NCBI GenBank assembly: GCA_963773085.1
Contig: CAVYZS010000001.1
Span: 1-64,000, forward strand
DNA: 64,000 bases
Source of the DNA: JAENVT01 sp963773085
GTDB taxonomy: Bacteria; Actinomycetota; Acidimicrobiia; Acidimicrobiales; Ilumatobacteraceae
Direction: 5' to 3'
How positions within the stretch are numbered: position 1 is the first letter of the stretch; every line of letters begins with the position of its first letter. Below, in pieces: positions 8,917-17,747 of the stretch. A model generated the notes under the pieces. That model ran no database searches. It saw only the letters and a list, made by a program, of their open reading frames with translations, and was not told the origin of the DNA. A program made the position numbers and the translations under genes.

Positions 8917-10183
8917 GATCCCCGCAACTTGGGGTGCCTGGGACACTGCGACGCAAAGCGACCCATACCCCTTGTTTGCAGACATGCGATCGAAGTGTCC
9001 GGTGCACCAGGTGCTCCTGGCCGGCGGGCACGAGGCCTGGCTGGTGGTCGGTCACGATGCCGCTCGCCAGGCACTCCGTGACCCCCGGTTCTCGAAGGAC
9101 TTCCTCGCCGCCCTCGACGAGGATCCGGATGTCGTCGACGCCGGCCTTCCCGGTCCGGCGTTCGCGCGGCACATGCTCGCCGTCGACGGGGAGGATCACA
9201 CCCGTTTGCGCCAGCTCGTCGCCCGAGCCTTCGCTCCGGCGCGGATCGCCGCCCTCGAACCCGCCATTGTGCGCATCGTCGACGAGCTCCTCGACGAACT
9301 CGTCGCCGCCGCATCCACTGGCGGGTCGGGCGCTGTCGTCGATCTGGTCGAGAGCTTCGCCCATCCGCTGCCGTTCCGGGTCATCGGCGAGCTGTTCGGC
9401 ATCCCGCTGGCAGACCAGGAAGGGCTGTACCGCTGGTTCCGGACCCTGTTCCAGCCGTGGAGCGGTTCCCCGCCGCCGGCGACCGTCGCGGCATCGGACT
9501 CGATTGTCGCCTACCTTCAGCACCTGGTGGCGACGCATCGCCAAACGCCGTCCGACGACCTCGTCGGTGTGCTCGTCACGGCGAGCGACGACGACGAGCG
9601 GCTGAACGAACAGGAGCTCCTGTCGAGCCTCTTCCAGCTCATCGTTGCCGGCACCGACACCACGACGAGCCTCATCGGCAACAGCGTCGTCGCCCTGCTC
9701 GACCACCCTGACCAGTTGCAGCTGCTGGCGGAGGAACCGGAGCGGATGCCGGCAGCAATCGAGGAGTTCATCCGCTACTCGGCACCGGTCCCCCACGCGA
9801 CGTTCCGCGTCTCGACGGAACCCGTCGAATTGGACGGCGTCGTGGTCCCCGCCGGCAAGCAGGTCCTGGTCTGCCTCGGCGGCGCGAACCACGACCCCGA
9901 CGTACGCCAGGACCCCGAGGTGCTCGACGTCAGCCGCCCGCCGAAGTCGCACCTCGGCTTCGGGCACGGCCCCCACTTCTGCCTCGGCGCACCACTGGCC
10001 CGTCTCGAAGCTCGCATCGCCTTCACCGCACTGCTCGGGCGATTCCCGCACCCTCGACTCGCCGTCCCCCGCGACGACTTGCGTTGGTCGCACGGCGACG
10101 GCCTCGTGCTGCGCGGCCTCGCCGAGCTGCCCGTCGATCTCAGTCCCCAAAGCACAACCACACAGAAAGAAGCAACCACATGA
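8909..10183 (+). CDS. Cytochrome P450
   Basis: A 424-residue soluble bacterial P450, normal length for the family. Visible landmarks are the I-helix oxygen-activation motif AGTDTTTS near residue 250, ExxR in EEFIRY near 289, and the heme-binding loop FGHGPHFCLGAPLARLE near 350, whose Cys is the axial ligand. The N-terminal region (WDTATQSDPYPLFADMR) is typical of class I enzymes that need separate ferredoxin partners; no ferredoxin or reductase is next to it. The start ATG 8909 overlaps the SnoaL-like stop, with AAGGA upstream. Its stop overlaps the OsmC start (ATGA). It probably hydroxylates a small organic compound; the substrate is unknown. Confidence 0.93.
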   Translation: MSEIPATWGAWDTATQSDPYPLFADMRSKCPVHQVLLAGGHEAWLVVGHDAARQALRDPRFSKDFLAALDEDPDVVDAGLPGPAFARHMLAVDGEDHTRLRQLVARAFAPARIAALEPAIVRIVDELLDELVAAASTGGSGAVVDLVESFAHPLPFRVIGELFGIPLADQEGLYRWFRTLFQPWSGSPPPATVAASDSIVAYLQHLVATHRQTPSDDLVGVLVTASDDDERLNEQELLSSLFQLIVAGTDTTTSLIGNSVVALLDHPDQLQLLAEEPERMPAAIEEFIRYSAPVPHATFRVSTEPVELDGVVVPAGKQVLVCLGGANHDPDVRQDPEVLDVSRPPKSHLGFGHGPHFCLGAPLARLEARIAFTALLGRFPHPRLAVPRDDLRWSHGDGLVLRGLAELPVDLSPQSTTTQKEATT

Positions 10184-10740
10184 CCATGACCAGCAACCCG
10201 GTCGACAACGGCGTCAACAGCGCCGCCCTGCTCGACGCCCGCAACGCTCTCAGCCAAGCTCCCGAAGCGGCCGAGTTCACCTGGCGATCCACCACCACGT
10301 GGATCAACGGCACCTACAGCCGATCGACGATCGAGGGCTTCTCCGGCCTCGGCCAGGATCACGTCCACAAGGCCACGTTCACGGTCGACGCCGACCATCC
10401 CACCGTCTTCGCCTCCGAAGATCGTGGCGCCACGCCGGTCGAGATCGTCCTCTCGGCGCTGGGCAGCTGCCTGACGGCCGGCGTCGCCGCCGTGGCGCAG
10501 AACCGCGGCATCCAGCTGCGGTCGGTCACGGCCACGCTCGAGGGGACGATGAACGTCCTCGGCATCCTCGGCGCCGATCCCGATACCCGCAACGGCTTCA
10601 ACGACGTCCAGGTTCGCTTCGACGTCGACGCCGACGCCGATGCCGATGAGATCGAGGCTCTGGTCGCCCAGTCACAGAAGCGCTCCGCGGTGTTCGACAT
10701 CATGACGAACCCGACCAACGTCACTGTCCGCGTCGCCTGA
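10180..10740 (+). CDS. OsmC family protein
   Basis: A 186-residue OsmC/Ohr-superfamily member, with GATPVEIVLSALGSCLTAGV as the conserved helix carrying one of the family's cysteines. OsmC proteins reduce organic or fatty acid hydroperoxides using paired cysteines. The second Cys is not obvious: the later conserved segment reads SQKRSAVFDIMTNPTNV, with Ala-Val where Cys-Pro is common. A non-peroxidase role, such as ligand binding, is therefore possible. The ATG overlaps the P450 TGA by ATGA, with AGAAAGAAG upstream. The link to a P450 and a flavoprotein suggests a role in the same oxidation pathway. Confidence 0.85.
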   Translation: MTMTSNPVDNGVNSAALLDARNALSQAPEAAEFTWRSTTTWINGTYSRSTIEGFSGLGQDHVHKATFTVDADHPTVFASEDRGATPVEIVLSALGSCLTAGVAAVAQNRGIQLRSVTATLEGTMNVLGILGADPDTRNGFNDVQVRFDVDADADADEIEALVAQSQKRSAVFDIMTNPTNVTVRVA

Positions 10741-10758
10741 GCGGAGGACGATTGGCCG

Positions 10759-12124
10759 ATGGGCACCACCACCACCGTGATCATCGGGGCCGGCCATGCC
10801 GGTCTCGCCATGAGTCGCCGGCTCACCGAACGTTCGATCGACCATGTGGTCCTCGAGCGCGGTGAGGTGGCGAACTCATGGCGGACCGAGCGGTGGAGCT
10901 CGCTGCGGTTGCTGACCCCGAACTGGCAGGCGACACTGCCGGGGAGGACTTACGCCGGGAACGACCCCGACGGCTTCATGACCATGCCCGAGGTGGTGGA
11001 GTTCGTCGGCAGCTATGCCACCAGCATCGACGCCCCCGTGCAGACCAGCACGACGGTGACCAGAGTTGCGGCCACCGAGACCGGCTATCAGGTCATCACC
11101 AACCGCGACGTGTGGAACTGCGCGACGGTCGTGCTCGCCAGCGGGGCATGCAGCGTCGCCGAGGTGCCGGCGATCGCCGCGGCCACCCCGTCGGAAGTCG
11201 CCAGCGTCACGCCGCTCACGTATCGGTCACCCGACCAGCTCGACGACGCCGGGGTGCTCGTCGTCGGTGGATCGGCCACCGGCGTGCAACTCGCCGACGA
11301 GATCCACCGCAGCGGACGGCACGTCACTCTTGCCGTCGGCGAGCACGTGAGGATGCCGCGCACCTACCGCGGTCGCGACATCTTCTGGTGGATGGAGGCC
11401 GCTGGTGTCCTCGACGAGCGCTACGACGAGGTCGACGATCTCATCCGGGCCCGCCACGTCCCTTCGCCGCAACTGATCGGCACTCCCGACCGCCGATCAC
11501 TCGACCTCAACTCGCTCGCCGCGCTCGGCGTCGAGGTCGTCGGTCGCCTCGGCACGATCCGCGACGGCGTGGCCCTCTTCTCGGGTGGCCTCGCCAACAC
11601 CTGCCGACTCGCCGATCTGAAGCTGAATCGCCTGCTCGATCGGTTCGACGAGTGGGAGCGCCGCGTCGGACGTCGGCGTGGTCGAGCCTCCACATCGGTT
11701 CGAGCCGACGACGGTCGGTTCGGTCGCCACCCTCGCGATCGATCTGCGCCGGCGCAACATCGGCACGATCCTCTGGGCGACCGGCTTCCGTCCCGACCAT
11801 TCGTGGCTCGACGTGCCGGTGCTCGACCACAAGGGCCGAGTGCGTCACGACGGCGGCGTCGTCACCGACGCGCCGGGCATGTACCTGCTCGGCGGCAGCC
11901 TGCTGCGCACACGCCGCTCCAGCTACATCGCCGGCGCTTCGCACGACACGGAGGCGCTCGCCGACCACCTTCACCACTACCTGGCCTCTTCCACCCACAC
12001 ACCTCAAGTCGTGAAGGCACAGCGCGAACGGCAGTTGACCACGTCATCCCTAGGCCGAGAATTCGATCCACTGTCGCCCCACCCCGAGGACCCGCGGCGG
12101 CTGTTAGGGTCGAGTCGTCGATGA
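10759..12124 (+). pseudogene. FAD/NAD(P)-dependent monooxygenase-like flavoprotein with a frameshift
   Basis: Class B flavin monooxygenase-like. The N-terminal FAD site is VIIGAGHAGLAMS (residues about 7-19) and a second Rossmann motif is VLVVGGSATGVQLADEI near 170. The C-terminal part, with ILWATGFRPDHSWLDVP and GMYLLGGSLLRTRRSSYIAG, lies in another frame from about 11660 to the stop at 12124. One base gained or lost near 11660 accounts for this. The joined product would be about 455 residues, normal for the family. It follows the OsmC gene by 18 bases and completes the oxidation gene set. Either it is a recent pseudogene or the assembly has a single-base error. Confidence 0.75.
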
Positions 12125-12185
12125 GGGCCAGGCGAGTCTCTACCCCCTCCGATTCCCGACGATTTGCGAACGACCAGGAGATCCA

Positions 12186-12767
12186 ATGTCCGAAAACCAA
12201 AGCAACCAGGAGCCAACCGAGGTCGTCGCGGCTGCCGCCGCGATCACGGATGGCGCCTACACGCTCTTCGTCGCCGACTTCACCGATACGGCCACGGCCT
12301 GGGACGCATACGAGGCCCTGAAATCGGTCGAGGACGGCCGCACCCTGGAGATCGAAGGTGTCATCGTGGTCAAGCGCGAGGCAGACGGCACCTTGGAAGT
12401 CCAAAAGGTCACCGATCACAGCACGCGCCACGACCTGAAATGGGGTGTCGTCGGCGGCGTCGCGCTCGGAGTGATCTTCCCACCATCGATCCTCGGCAGC
12501 GCTGTCGCCCTCGGAATCGCCGGCGCCGCCACCGGTAAGGTTCGCGAGCTCCACCACCGCAGCGAATTAGCAGATGAGTTGGAGAACGCAATCGCTCCCG
12601 GACACTCGGGCATCCTCGCATTGGTCTCCGACCCGAATGTCGTACAGATCCGCGAGGCACTCGACAAGGCCGACGCGATCGTCGAGAAGGCCATCGACAA
12701 GGTGGTGGCCGACGACATCAAAGCTGCAGCAGAGGAAGCCGGAACCGACGCAGCCAACGACGCCTGA
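12186..12767 (+). CDS. DUF1269-family membrane-associated protein
   Basis: 193 residues, with TDGAYTLFVADFTDTATAWDAY near the N-terminus and a glycine-rich hydrophobic segment (WGVVGGVALGVIFPPSILGS) near residues 82-115. The C-terminal half is charged and helical. DUF1269 proteins are of unknown function and often occur with stress and gas-vesicle-type clusters. An AGGAG lies just upstream of the start. First of a set of small rightward genes (DUF1269, DUF6325, SHOCT). Confidence 0.8.
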   Translation: MSENQSNQEPTEVVAAAAAITDGAYTLFVADFTDTATAWDAYEALKSVEDGRTLEIEGVIVVKREADGTLEVQKVTDHSTRHDLKWGVVGGVALGVIFPPSILGSAVALGIAGAATGKVRELHHRSELADELENAIAPGHSGILALVSDPNVVQIREALDKADAIVEKAIDKVVADDIKAAAEEAGTDAANDA

Positions 12768-12871
12768 GCCAAACCGTCAGGATGCGAAGCCGCTAGCACA
12801 AGTGGGGCATTGACCTCGGGGACGGCGGCTCCGGTCGCATTCCTGGACCCGCCCTCCGATCTGACTCGTAC

Positions 12872-12900
12872 CGGCGCGAGGTGAATCTCGCGGTGCGCCG
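12872..12900 (+). promoter_or_regulatory. Stem-loop in the DUF1269-DUF6325 gap
   Basis: CGCGAG (12875-12880) and CTCGCG (12887-12892) form a perfect 6-bp stem with a 6-base loop, extended imperfectly by flanking CCGG/GCGCCG. It lies in a 270-base gap with no gene and no T-run follows, so it may be a leader structure or a weak terminator. Confidence 0.35.
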
Positions 12901-13039
12901 AAGGGTAGATGTCCCATGCCGGTTCTCGATCAACGAGGTGAACGGCCGGTGAATCACCCGATCTGGGCTATGACGCGACCTGGGCTGTATGCAACGCTGT
13001 CCCGCTGACGGGCATTCGCGCCCGAGTCAAGGAGGAGTC

Positions 13040-13471
13040 ATGACGGACACCGATTACGAACTCGGACCCATCGACTATCTGGTGGTCGAGTTCCCGGCAG
13101 ACCGTGAGCCTGACGGCTCAGCACTACACCACCTCGTCGACCTCGTCGACCGCGGCATCATTCGGGTTCTCGACCTCGGTTTCGTGCGGCGCATGCCCGA
13201 TGGCTCTGTTGTCGGCGTCGACATCAACGACATGGGCCTCACCGGCGAGATCGACATCACCGTGTTCGAGGGTGCATCCTCGGGTCTGCTGGACAACGAA
13301 GATCTCGGAGAAGCCGGCTCGGTGCTGGAGCCAGGTTGCTCCGCCGCCGTGCTCGTGTACGAGAACAGGTGGGCCGCCCCATTCGCCGTTGCGCTCCGGA
13401 AGAACGGCGCTCAACTGGTGGCCAACGGCCGCATCCCAGTGCAAGCGCTACTCGCAGCGCTCGAAGACTGA
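13040..13471 (+). CDS. DUF6325 family protein
   Basis: 143 residues with the typical opening ELGPIDYLVVEFP, then LVDLVDRGIIRVLDLGFVRR and a C-terminal LVANGRIPVQALLAALE. This small actinobacterial family of unknown function is often found beside SHOCT-domain proteins, as here. Start 13040 is fixed by a strong AAGGAGGAG 6-14 bases upstream; an earlier in-frame ATG at 12989 has none. Likely in one transcript with the SHOCT gene 18 bases downstream. Confidence 0.85.
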   Translation: MTDTDYELGPIDYLVVEFPADREPDGSALHHLVDLVDRGIIRVLDLGFVRRMPDGSVVGVDINDMGLTGEIDITVFEGASSGLLDNEDLGEAGSVLEPGCSAAVLVYENRWAAPFAVALRKNGAQLVANGRIPVQALLAALED

Positions 13472-13489
13472 ACCACAAGGAGAGATGAC

Positions 13490-13801
13490 ATGCCCAGATT
13501 GATCCGCGGAGTGGCCCGCACGGCCGTCGTAGCCGGTACCGCCACCGCCGTTTCCAATCGAGTCTCACGCCGTCAGGCCAACAAGTGGGCGGCAGACAAT
13601 CCGCAACCGGAGCCCACCTACCAGGAGGCGCCGCCGGCGCAGGCTGCTCCGGTGTACCAGGCTCCGCCGCCCCCGGCCCCGCCTGCCGAATCGTCGACGG
13701 ACCGTATGGCTGCGCTCCAACAGCTTGGCCAACTGAAAGAGCAGGGCGTCCTCACTGAACTGGAGTTCGAGCAGGAGAAGGCACGCATCCTCGCGTCCTG
13801 A
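13490..13801 (+). CDS. SHOCT-domain protein
   Basis: 103 residues: a basic N-terminus, a Pro/Ala-rich linker (residues about 40-68), and a C-terminal SHOCT helix hairpin (LQQLGQLKEQGVLTELEFEQ, then EKARIL). SHOCT domains are short oligomerisation modules found at protein ends. Preceded by AAGGAGAG. Paired with the DUF6325 gene; the role is unknown. Confidence 0.88.
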   Translation: MPRLIRGVARTAVVAGTATAVSNRVSRRQANKWAADNPQPEPTYQEAPPAQAAPVYQAPPPPAPPAESSTDRMAALQQLGQLKEQGVLTELEFEQEKARILAS

Positions 13802-13881
13802 ACGCCCGATGTGGCCGAGCCGGACGGCGACTGTGTCAGCTGTGACCAGGTCAGCCGCCCGGCTCGATGCGCCACCACGGT

Positions 13882-14217
13882 TCAGTCTGTGTCGGCCTCG
13901 AGTTCAGCCTCGAGTTCGGCCTCGAGCACTGCGATCGCGAACCCGAGGGCCCGCGTGATGTTGCCCGCGGCCGTAACGGTGCGGGCGGTGCCGATGATCG
14001 GAGCGACTGCGATGAGCACGCCTTGGACATCTTCGAGGGTGATTCCCACGTCACTGGCAGTTCCGGCGTTGAGCAGGTACGACGCGGCCGGAGCACCGAC
14101 GGCTGCCAAGGCGGCAATACGGGCGAGCATCAGCTCGCGTGGGTCAAGTTCGCAGCTCTCGAGCGATGCCGCGGTCATCATCGCGAGGGTGTCGAGGAGG
14201 GGAGTGTCGTCGGCCAT
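13882..14217 (-). CDS. Carboxymuconolactone decarboxylase (AhpD-fold) family protein
   Basis: 111 residues. LDPRELMLARIAALAAVGAP followed by LEDVQGVLIAVAPIIGTART has the helical AhpD-fold signature. The catalytic Cys-x-x-Cys of peroxidase-active AhpD proteins is absent; the only Cys is in LESCELD. It is therefore probably not a classical alkylhydroperoxidase. The C-terminus is a short acidic repeat (LEAELEAELEAD). Leftward, downstream of the DUF7144 gene. Confidence 0.8.
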   Translation of the reverse strand: MADDTPLLDTLAMMTAASLESCELDPRELMLARIAALAAVGAPAASYLLNAGTASDVGITLEDVQGVLIAVAPIIGTARTVTAAGNITRALGFAIAVLEAELEAELEADTD

Positions 14218-14352
14218 GTTCAGCTTCTCTCTGTGTGGGACGTGGGTAGCTTGTGCTACCGCCTGCGCAGCCTAGGCACGGTGAACGCGCGGTGGTAGGG
14301 CCGAAGGTCTTCGGCATCCGCGTTGTGATCGACGTCTGGGTCGGCGGTCGTC

Positions 14353-14760
14353 TCAGCCCTCGGTGGCGAGGACGATGTCGCGGCCATGGACGGTGAGCGC
14401 CCAGATGACGGCAAGGCCCATGAAGATGGCGATGATCGCCCAGACCGGGTAGTACGGCATCCACATGAAGTTTCCGACGATTGACAGGCCTGCGGCAGCC
14501 ACGCCGACGATGCGTCCGAGCATATGGCCCTTGAAGATGCCGGCGCCGGCGGCGATGAGCGCGAGTCCGATGATCAGGTGGATCCAACCCCACTGGGTGA
14601 TGTCCAGCCTGAACGTGTAGTTCGGGAACTTTACGAAGAACTCGTCGTTGAAAAGGGCTGCCAGGCCATTGAGGCCCTGCATGATGCCGGCGAGGATCAA
14701 CATGAACCCTGCGAAGCCGGCCCAGCCGACCGCCCACGCACTGGGTTGATTTTCGGACAT
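14353..14760 (-). CDS. DUF7144 family four-helix membrane protein
   Basis: 135 residues with four hydrophobic segments (GFAGFMLILAGIMQGLNGL; WIHLIIGLALIAAGAGIF; IVGVAAAGLSIVGNF; VWAIIAIFMGLAVIWAL), the DoxX-like layout of this actinobacterial family of unknown function. ATG 14760 has AAAGGAG just upstream; an earlier in-frame start at 14835 does not. Followed by the CMD-family gene 135 bases downstream on the same strand. Confidence 0.85.
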   Translation of the reverse strand: MSENQPSAWAVGWAGFAGFMLILAGIMQGLNGLAALFNDEFFVKFPNYTFRLDITQWGWIHLIIGLALIAAGAGIFKGHMLGRIVGVAAAGLSIVGNFMWMPYYPVWAIIAIFMGLAVIWALTVHGRDIVLATEG

Positions 14761-14867
14761 TGGATCTCCTTTGGAGTCGAGTCCACGACGGTGTGTGCCG
14801 CCGCGTGGACCGAAGCGTATCAATGCCGCCCGCAATGATGAGTGACCTCTCAGAGGAGGTCACCGGA

Positions 14868-16628
14868 TCAAGTGGCTGGTGCCTCGCCGGACGCTTGGGG
14901 CCGGTCACGCTTCTCCTGCTCGATCTCGGCAAGGGCTTCTGTGATCGAGTCGTAGAAATGGTCGGGGTTGAGTGTGGCGTACAGACCGTAACGGTCCACC
15001 AGCTCGTGGAGCCGTGTGCGCAGCTCGACGAAGAGGATGTTGACGCCCGCGGCATCCAGCTCGGTGTCGAGCTGTTCGAGCACGCCGGCAGCCGTCACGT
15101 CGATATCGGTGATGGCCTCGCACTGCAGCACCAGCCAACGCGGCTGCCGCTCGCGTACCAGGTGACGGATCTGTTGCCGGAACATGCCGGCGTTGGCAAA
15201 GAACAGCGGGGCTTCCCACCGGAAGACCAGCACTTCCTCCGGCTCGACCACATCGTGCCTCGCGCTGTGGGAGTGCCATTCACCGGTGCCCTCCTCACGG
15301 CCGAGTATCTCGCCGTGTGGCCACCAGTTCCGGCGGAAGAACAGCAGGATCGACAGCACGATCGCGACGAGGATGCCAGGCAGGACACCAAGGAAGACCA
15401 CACCTGCAAAGGCCGCCAGCGACAAGAGCAGCGAGCTCAGGCGCACCTTCGCGAAGCGAACGGTTGCCGGGATGTCGGCGAGCGAGAGGGCAGCCGCGAT
15501 GACCACCGCGGCGAGGGCGGTCTGGGGCAGGTCGGCGAACAGCGAGCTGAAAGCGACCAGCATCAGAAGGACAATGCCTGCGCCCACCACTCCGGTGACC
15601 TGGCTCTTGGCGCCCGACTGCTCGGCGACCGCTGTTCGAGACCCACTGGTGGAAACGGCGAAGCCCTGGAAGAATCCCGCCATGATGTTGGAGGCGCCGA
15701 TGCCGATCATCTCCTGATTGGGGTTGACCTCGTCGCCCCGTCGAGCGGCGAAACTCGACGAGGTGGCGATGGTGTCGGTCAGGGACACCAACGTGACGCC
15801 GGCTGCCGCGACCAACATGGGCAGGAAATCCTCCCAGTCGGTCCATGGCAGTGAAGGCCTGGGGAATCCTTGAGGCAACGCGCCGACGGTCTTCACGTCG
15901 AGGTCGAAGACGCTCGTGACAAAGGTGGCCCCGACAACTACCAGGAGCACGGCGGGGATCTTCGTGGTGAAGCGCGGCAGCACCAGTAGCACGATCAGCA
16001 GCGAGATCCCGAGCCACATCGCGGTTGGGTTGCGGCCGGAGAATCCATCCACGAACGCCTGCAACTCGCCGACAAAGCTGTCGGCGTCGGTGGAGAAGCC
16101 ACACAACTTCGGCAGTTGCCCGACGACGATGGTGAGCGCCAGCCCGTTCATGTAACCGACCTGCACTTCTTTCGACAGCAGGTCGGCGACGAAGCCCAAG
16201 TGGCCGAAGCCGAGGCCGAGTTCGATGACGCCGACGATCATCGCCATCATCCCCGCCAGCACCACAGCCTTACCGGGGTCATCGCCGGCCACGACCAACG
16301 GTGCGATTGCGGCGAAGATCAACGGCCCCAACGACGAGTCGGGACCCAGTACCAGGATCCGGCTCGGACCCATGATCGCATAACCGATCAGACAGGCGAC
16401 GGTGGTGTACAAGCCGTTCACCGCCGGCAGCCCGGCGAGCTCCGCGTACGCCATCCCCTGCGGCACCAGGATGGCAGCCAGCACGACCCCGGCGACCAGA
16501 TCAGACCGCAGCCAGCGACGTTGGTAGGTCCGCAACACGTGCAGCCCCGGCACGTGCCGTTCGATCCCCGTGGGGTCGGCAGGAGCGGCAGTGTGTGCCG
16601 GCGTCGTCACGGCTGCGAGCATAGACAT
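14868..16628 (-). CDS. SulP family inorganic anion transporter with STAS domain
   Basis: 586 residues. The transmembrane core of 10-12 helices opens with the conserved SulP entry VAGVVLAAILVPQGMAYAEL and includes LGPDSSLGPL and GFFQGFAVSTSGSRTA. A cytoplasmic STAS domain follows (about residues 465-575, VLVFRWEAPLFFANAGMFR, then LVLQCEAITDIDVTAAG). SulP proteins carry sulfate, bicarbonate or other anions across the inner membrane. Start ATG 16628 with an internal ATG at 16622 as alternative. It is divergent from the HAD phosphatase 42 bases away and near an arylsulfatase gene, which favours sulfate as substrate. Confidence 0.92.
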   Translation of the reverse strand: MSMLAAVTTPAHTAAPADPTGIERHVPGLHVLRTYQRRWLRSDLVAGVVLAAILVPQGMAYAELAGLPAVNGLYTTVACLIGYAIMGPSRILVLGPDSSLGPLIFAAIAPLVVAGDDPGKAVVLAGMMAMIVGVIELGLGFGHLGFVADLLSKEVQVGYMNGLALTIVVGQLPKLCGFSTDADSFVGELQAFVDGFSGRNPTAMWLGISLLIVLLVLPRFTTKIPAVLLVVVGATFVTSVFDLDVKTVGALPQGFPRPSLPWTDWEDFLPMLVAAAGVTLVSLTDTIATSSSFAARRGDEVNPNQEMIGIGASNIMAGFFQGFAVSTSGSRTAVAEQSGAKSQVTGVVGAGIVLLMLVAFSSLFADLPQTALAAVVIAAALSLADIPATVRFAKVRLSSLLLSLAAFAGVVFLGVLPGILVAIVLSILLFFRRNWWPHGEILGREEGTGEWHSHSARHDVVEPEEVLVFRWEAPLFFANAGMFRQQIRHLVRERQPRWLVLQCEAITDIDVTAAGVLEQLDTELDAAGVNILFVELRTRLHELVDRYGLYATLNPDHFYDSITEALAEIEQEKRDRPQASGEAPAT

Positions 16629-16670
16629 TGCTCGCCGTGAGGACCTCCCTCGCTTCGCTAGAGTCCGCAG

Positions 16671-17594
16671 ATGCCAGTTCAGTATCTGCCAAGTTGGAAC
16701 GACGGCGCCGCGAAACGGGCGATCGTCGAGCTCGTCGAATCGGTGTCGCAATCCGGCCCCGGGTTCGTCAGCGTGGCGGACCGGATCGCGACGTTCGACA
16801 ACGACGGCACACTGTGGGTCGAGAAGCCCGCGCCGCCCCAGTTCGACTTCCTGATCCGAGCATGGACCAAGGCTGCGATGAACGACCCGTCGCTGGCGAC
16901 GCAACAGCCCTACAAGGCGATCCTCGAGCACGACAAGGGGTTCTTCGACGACCTCGCCGAACAGGATCCCACAGCGTTGGCGGCGTTGGAGAGCGCTGCG
17001 GGACGGACCTGGAGCGGCACCACGCCGGATGTCTTCGACGCAGAGGTCCGGGAGTGGATTGACACGGTGAAGCAGCCGCGCTTCGGAGTGGGATACACCG
17101 CGCTCGTGTACCAGCCGATGCTCGAGTTGTTCGAATACCTGAAGGCTCACCAGTTCCGGGTGATGGTGTGCTCCGGCGGTGGGCGGGATTTCATGCGGGT
17201 CTTCGCCGAGGACCTGTGGGGCATCTACAACGAGAATGTGATCGGCACCTCCGCCGAGTACGAGTACCGAGATGGCAGGATCGTGCGCACCGACCGGATG
17301 TACGGTGGCCTGGCGCTCGGACCAGGCAAGCCCGAGCACATCTTCTCTCGCACCGGACGGCTCCCGATATTCGCCGGCGGCAACGCCGACGTCGACATCG
17401 AGATGCTCGAGTGCGCCAGATTCGCACTGCTGCTCAACCACGACGACGCCGACCGCGAGTACCACTACATCAACGGCGCGGAGAAGTCGCTGGCAGCCGC
17501 GAACGAGTTGGGCTGGACTGTCGTGAGCATGAAGAACGACTGGGCAAGTGTCTTCAGCGTTGACGTCACCGCGGCCGAGTCGCAGCAAGGCTGA
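16671..17594 (+). CDS. HAD superfamily phosphatase (phosphoserine phosphatase-like)
   Basis: 307 residues. HAD motif I is FDNDGTLW at residues 42-49, with nucleophile Asp43 and acid Asp45. Motif II is VMVCSGGGRDF near 163 and motif IV FAGGNADVDIEML near 240. Members dephosphorylate small metabolites. It lies between the divergent SulP gene and the downstream arylsulfatase, an arrangement that suggests a shared pathway, but the substrate is not determined. Confidence 0.88.
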   Translation: MPVQYLPSWNDGAAKRAIVELVESVSQSGPGFVSVADRIATFDNDGTLWVEKPAPPQFDFLIRAWTKAAMNDPSLATQQPYKAILEHDKGFFDDLAEQDPTALAALESAAGRTWSGTTPDVFDAEVREWIDTVKQPRFGVGYTALVYQPMLELFEYLKAHQFRVMVCSGGGRDFMRVFAEDLWGIYNENVIGTSAEYEYRDGRIVRTDRMYGGLALGPGKPEHIFSRTGRLPIFAGGNADVDIEMLECARFALLLNHDDADREYHYINGAEKSLAAANELGWTVVSMKNDWASVFSVDVTAAESQQG

Positions 17595-17747
17595 CCCTAC
17601 CGGAGGGGTATTCACCAACTTCGGGCGATTACTCGTTGGCCTGGTCCGTCGTACCCTGAGGTGGCGCTGCGAGGTGGCAGCGTGCTATCAAGCCAGACCA
17701 GATCAGCGACATCGGCCTCGAGGGGCCGAAGGAGGAAGGCAAGCACC

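Noticed and set aside
16629..17618. Upstream extension of the SulP reading frame to 17618
   Set aside because: The extension is fully antisense to the HAD phosphatase gene, and the conserved SulP start lies just after 16628.
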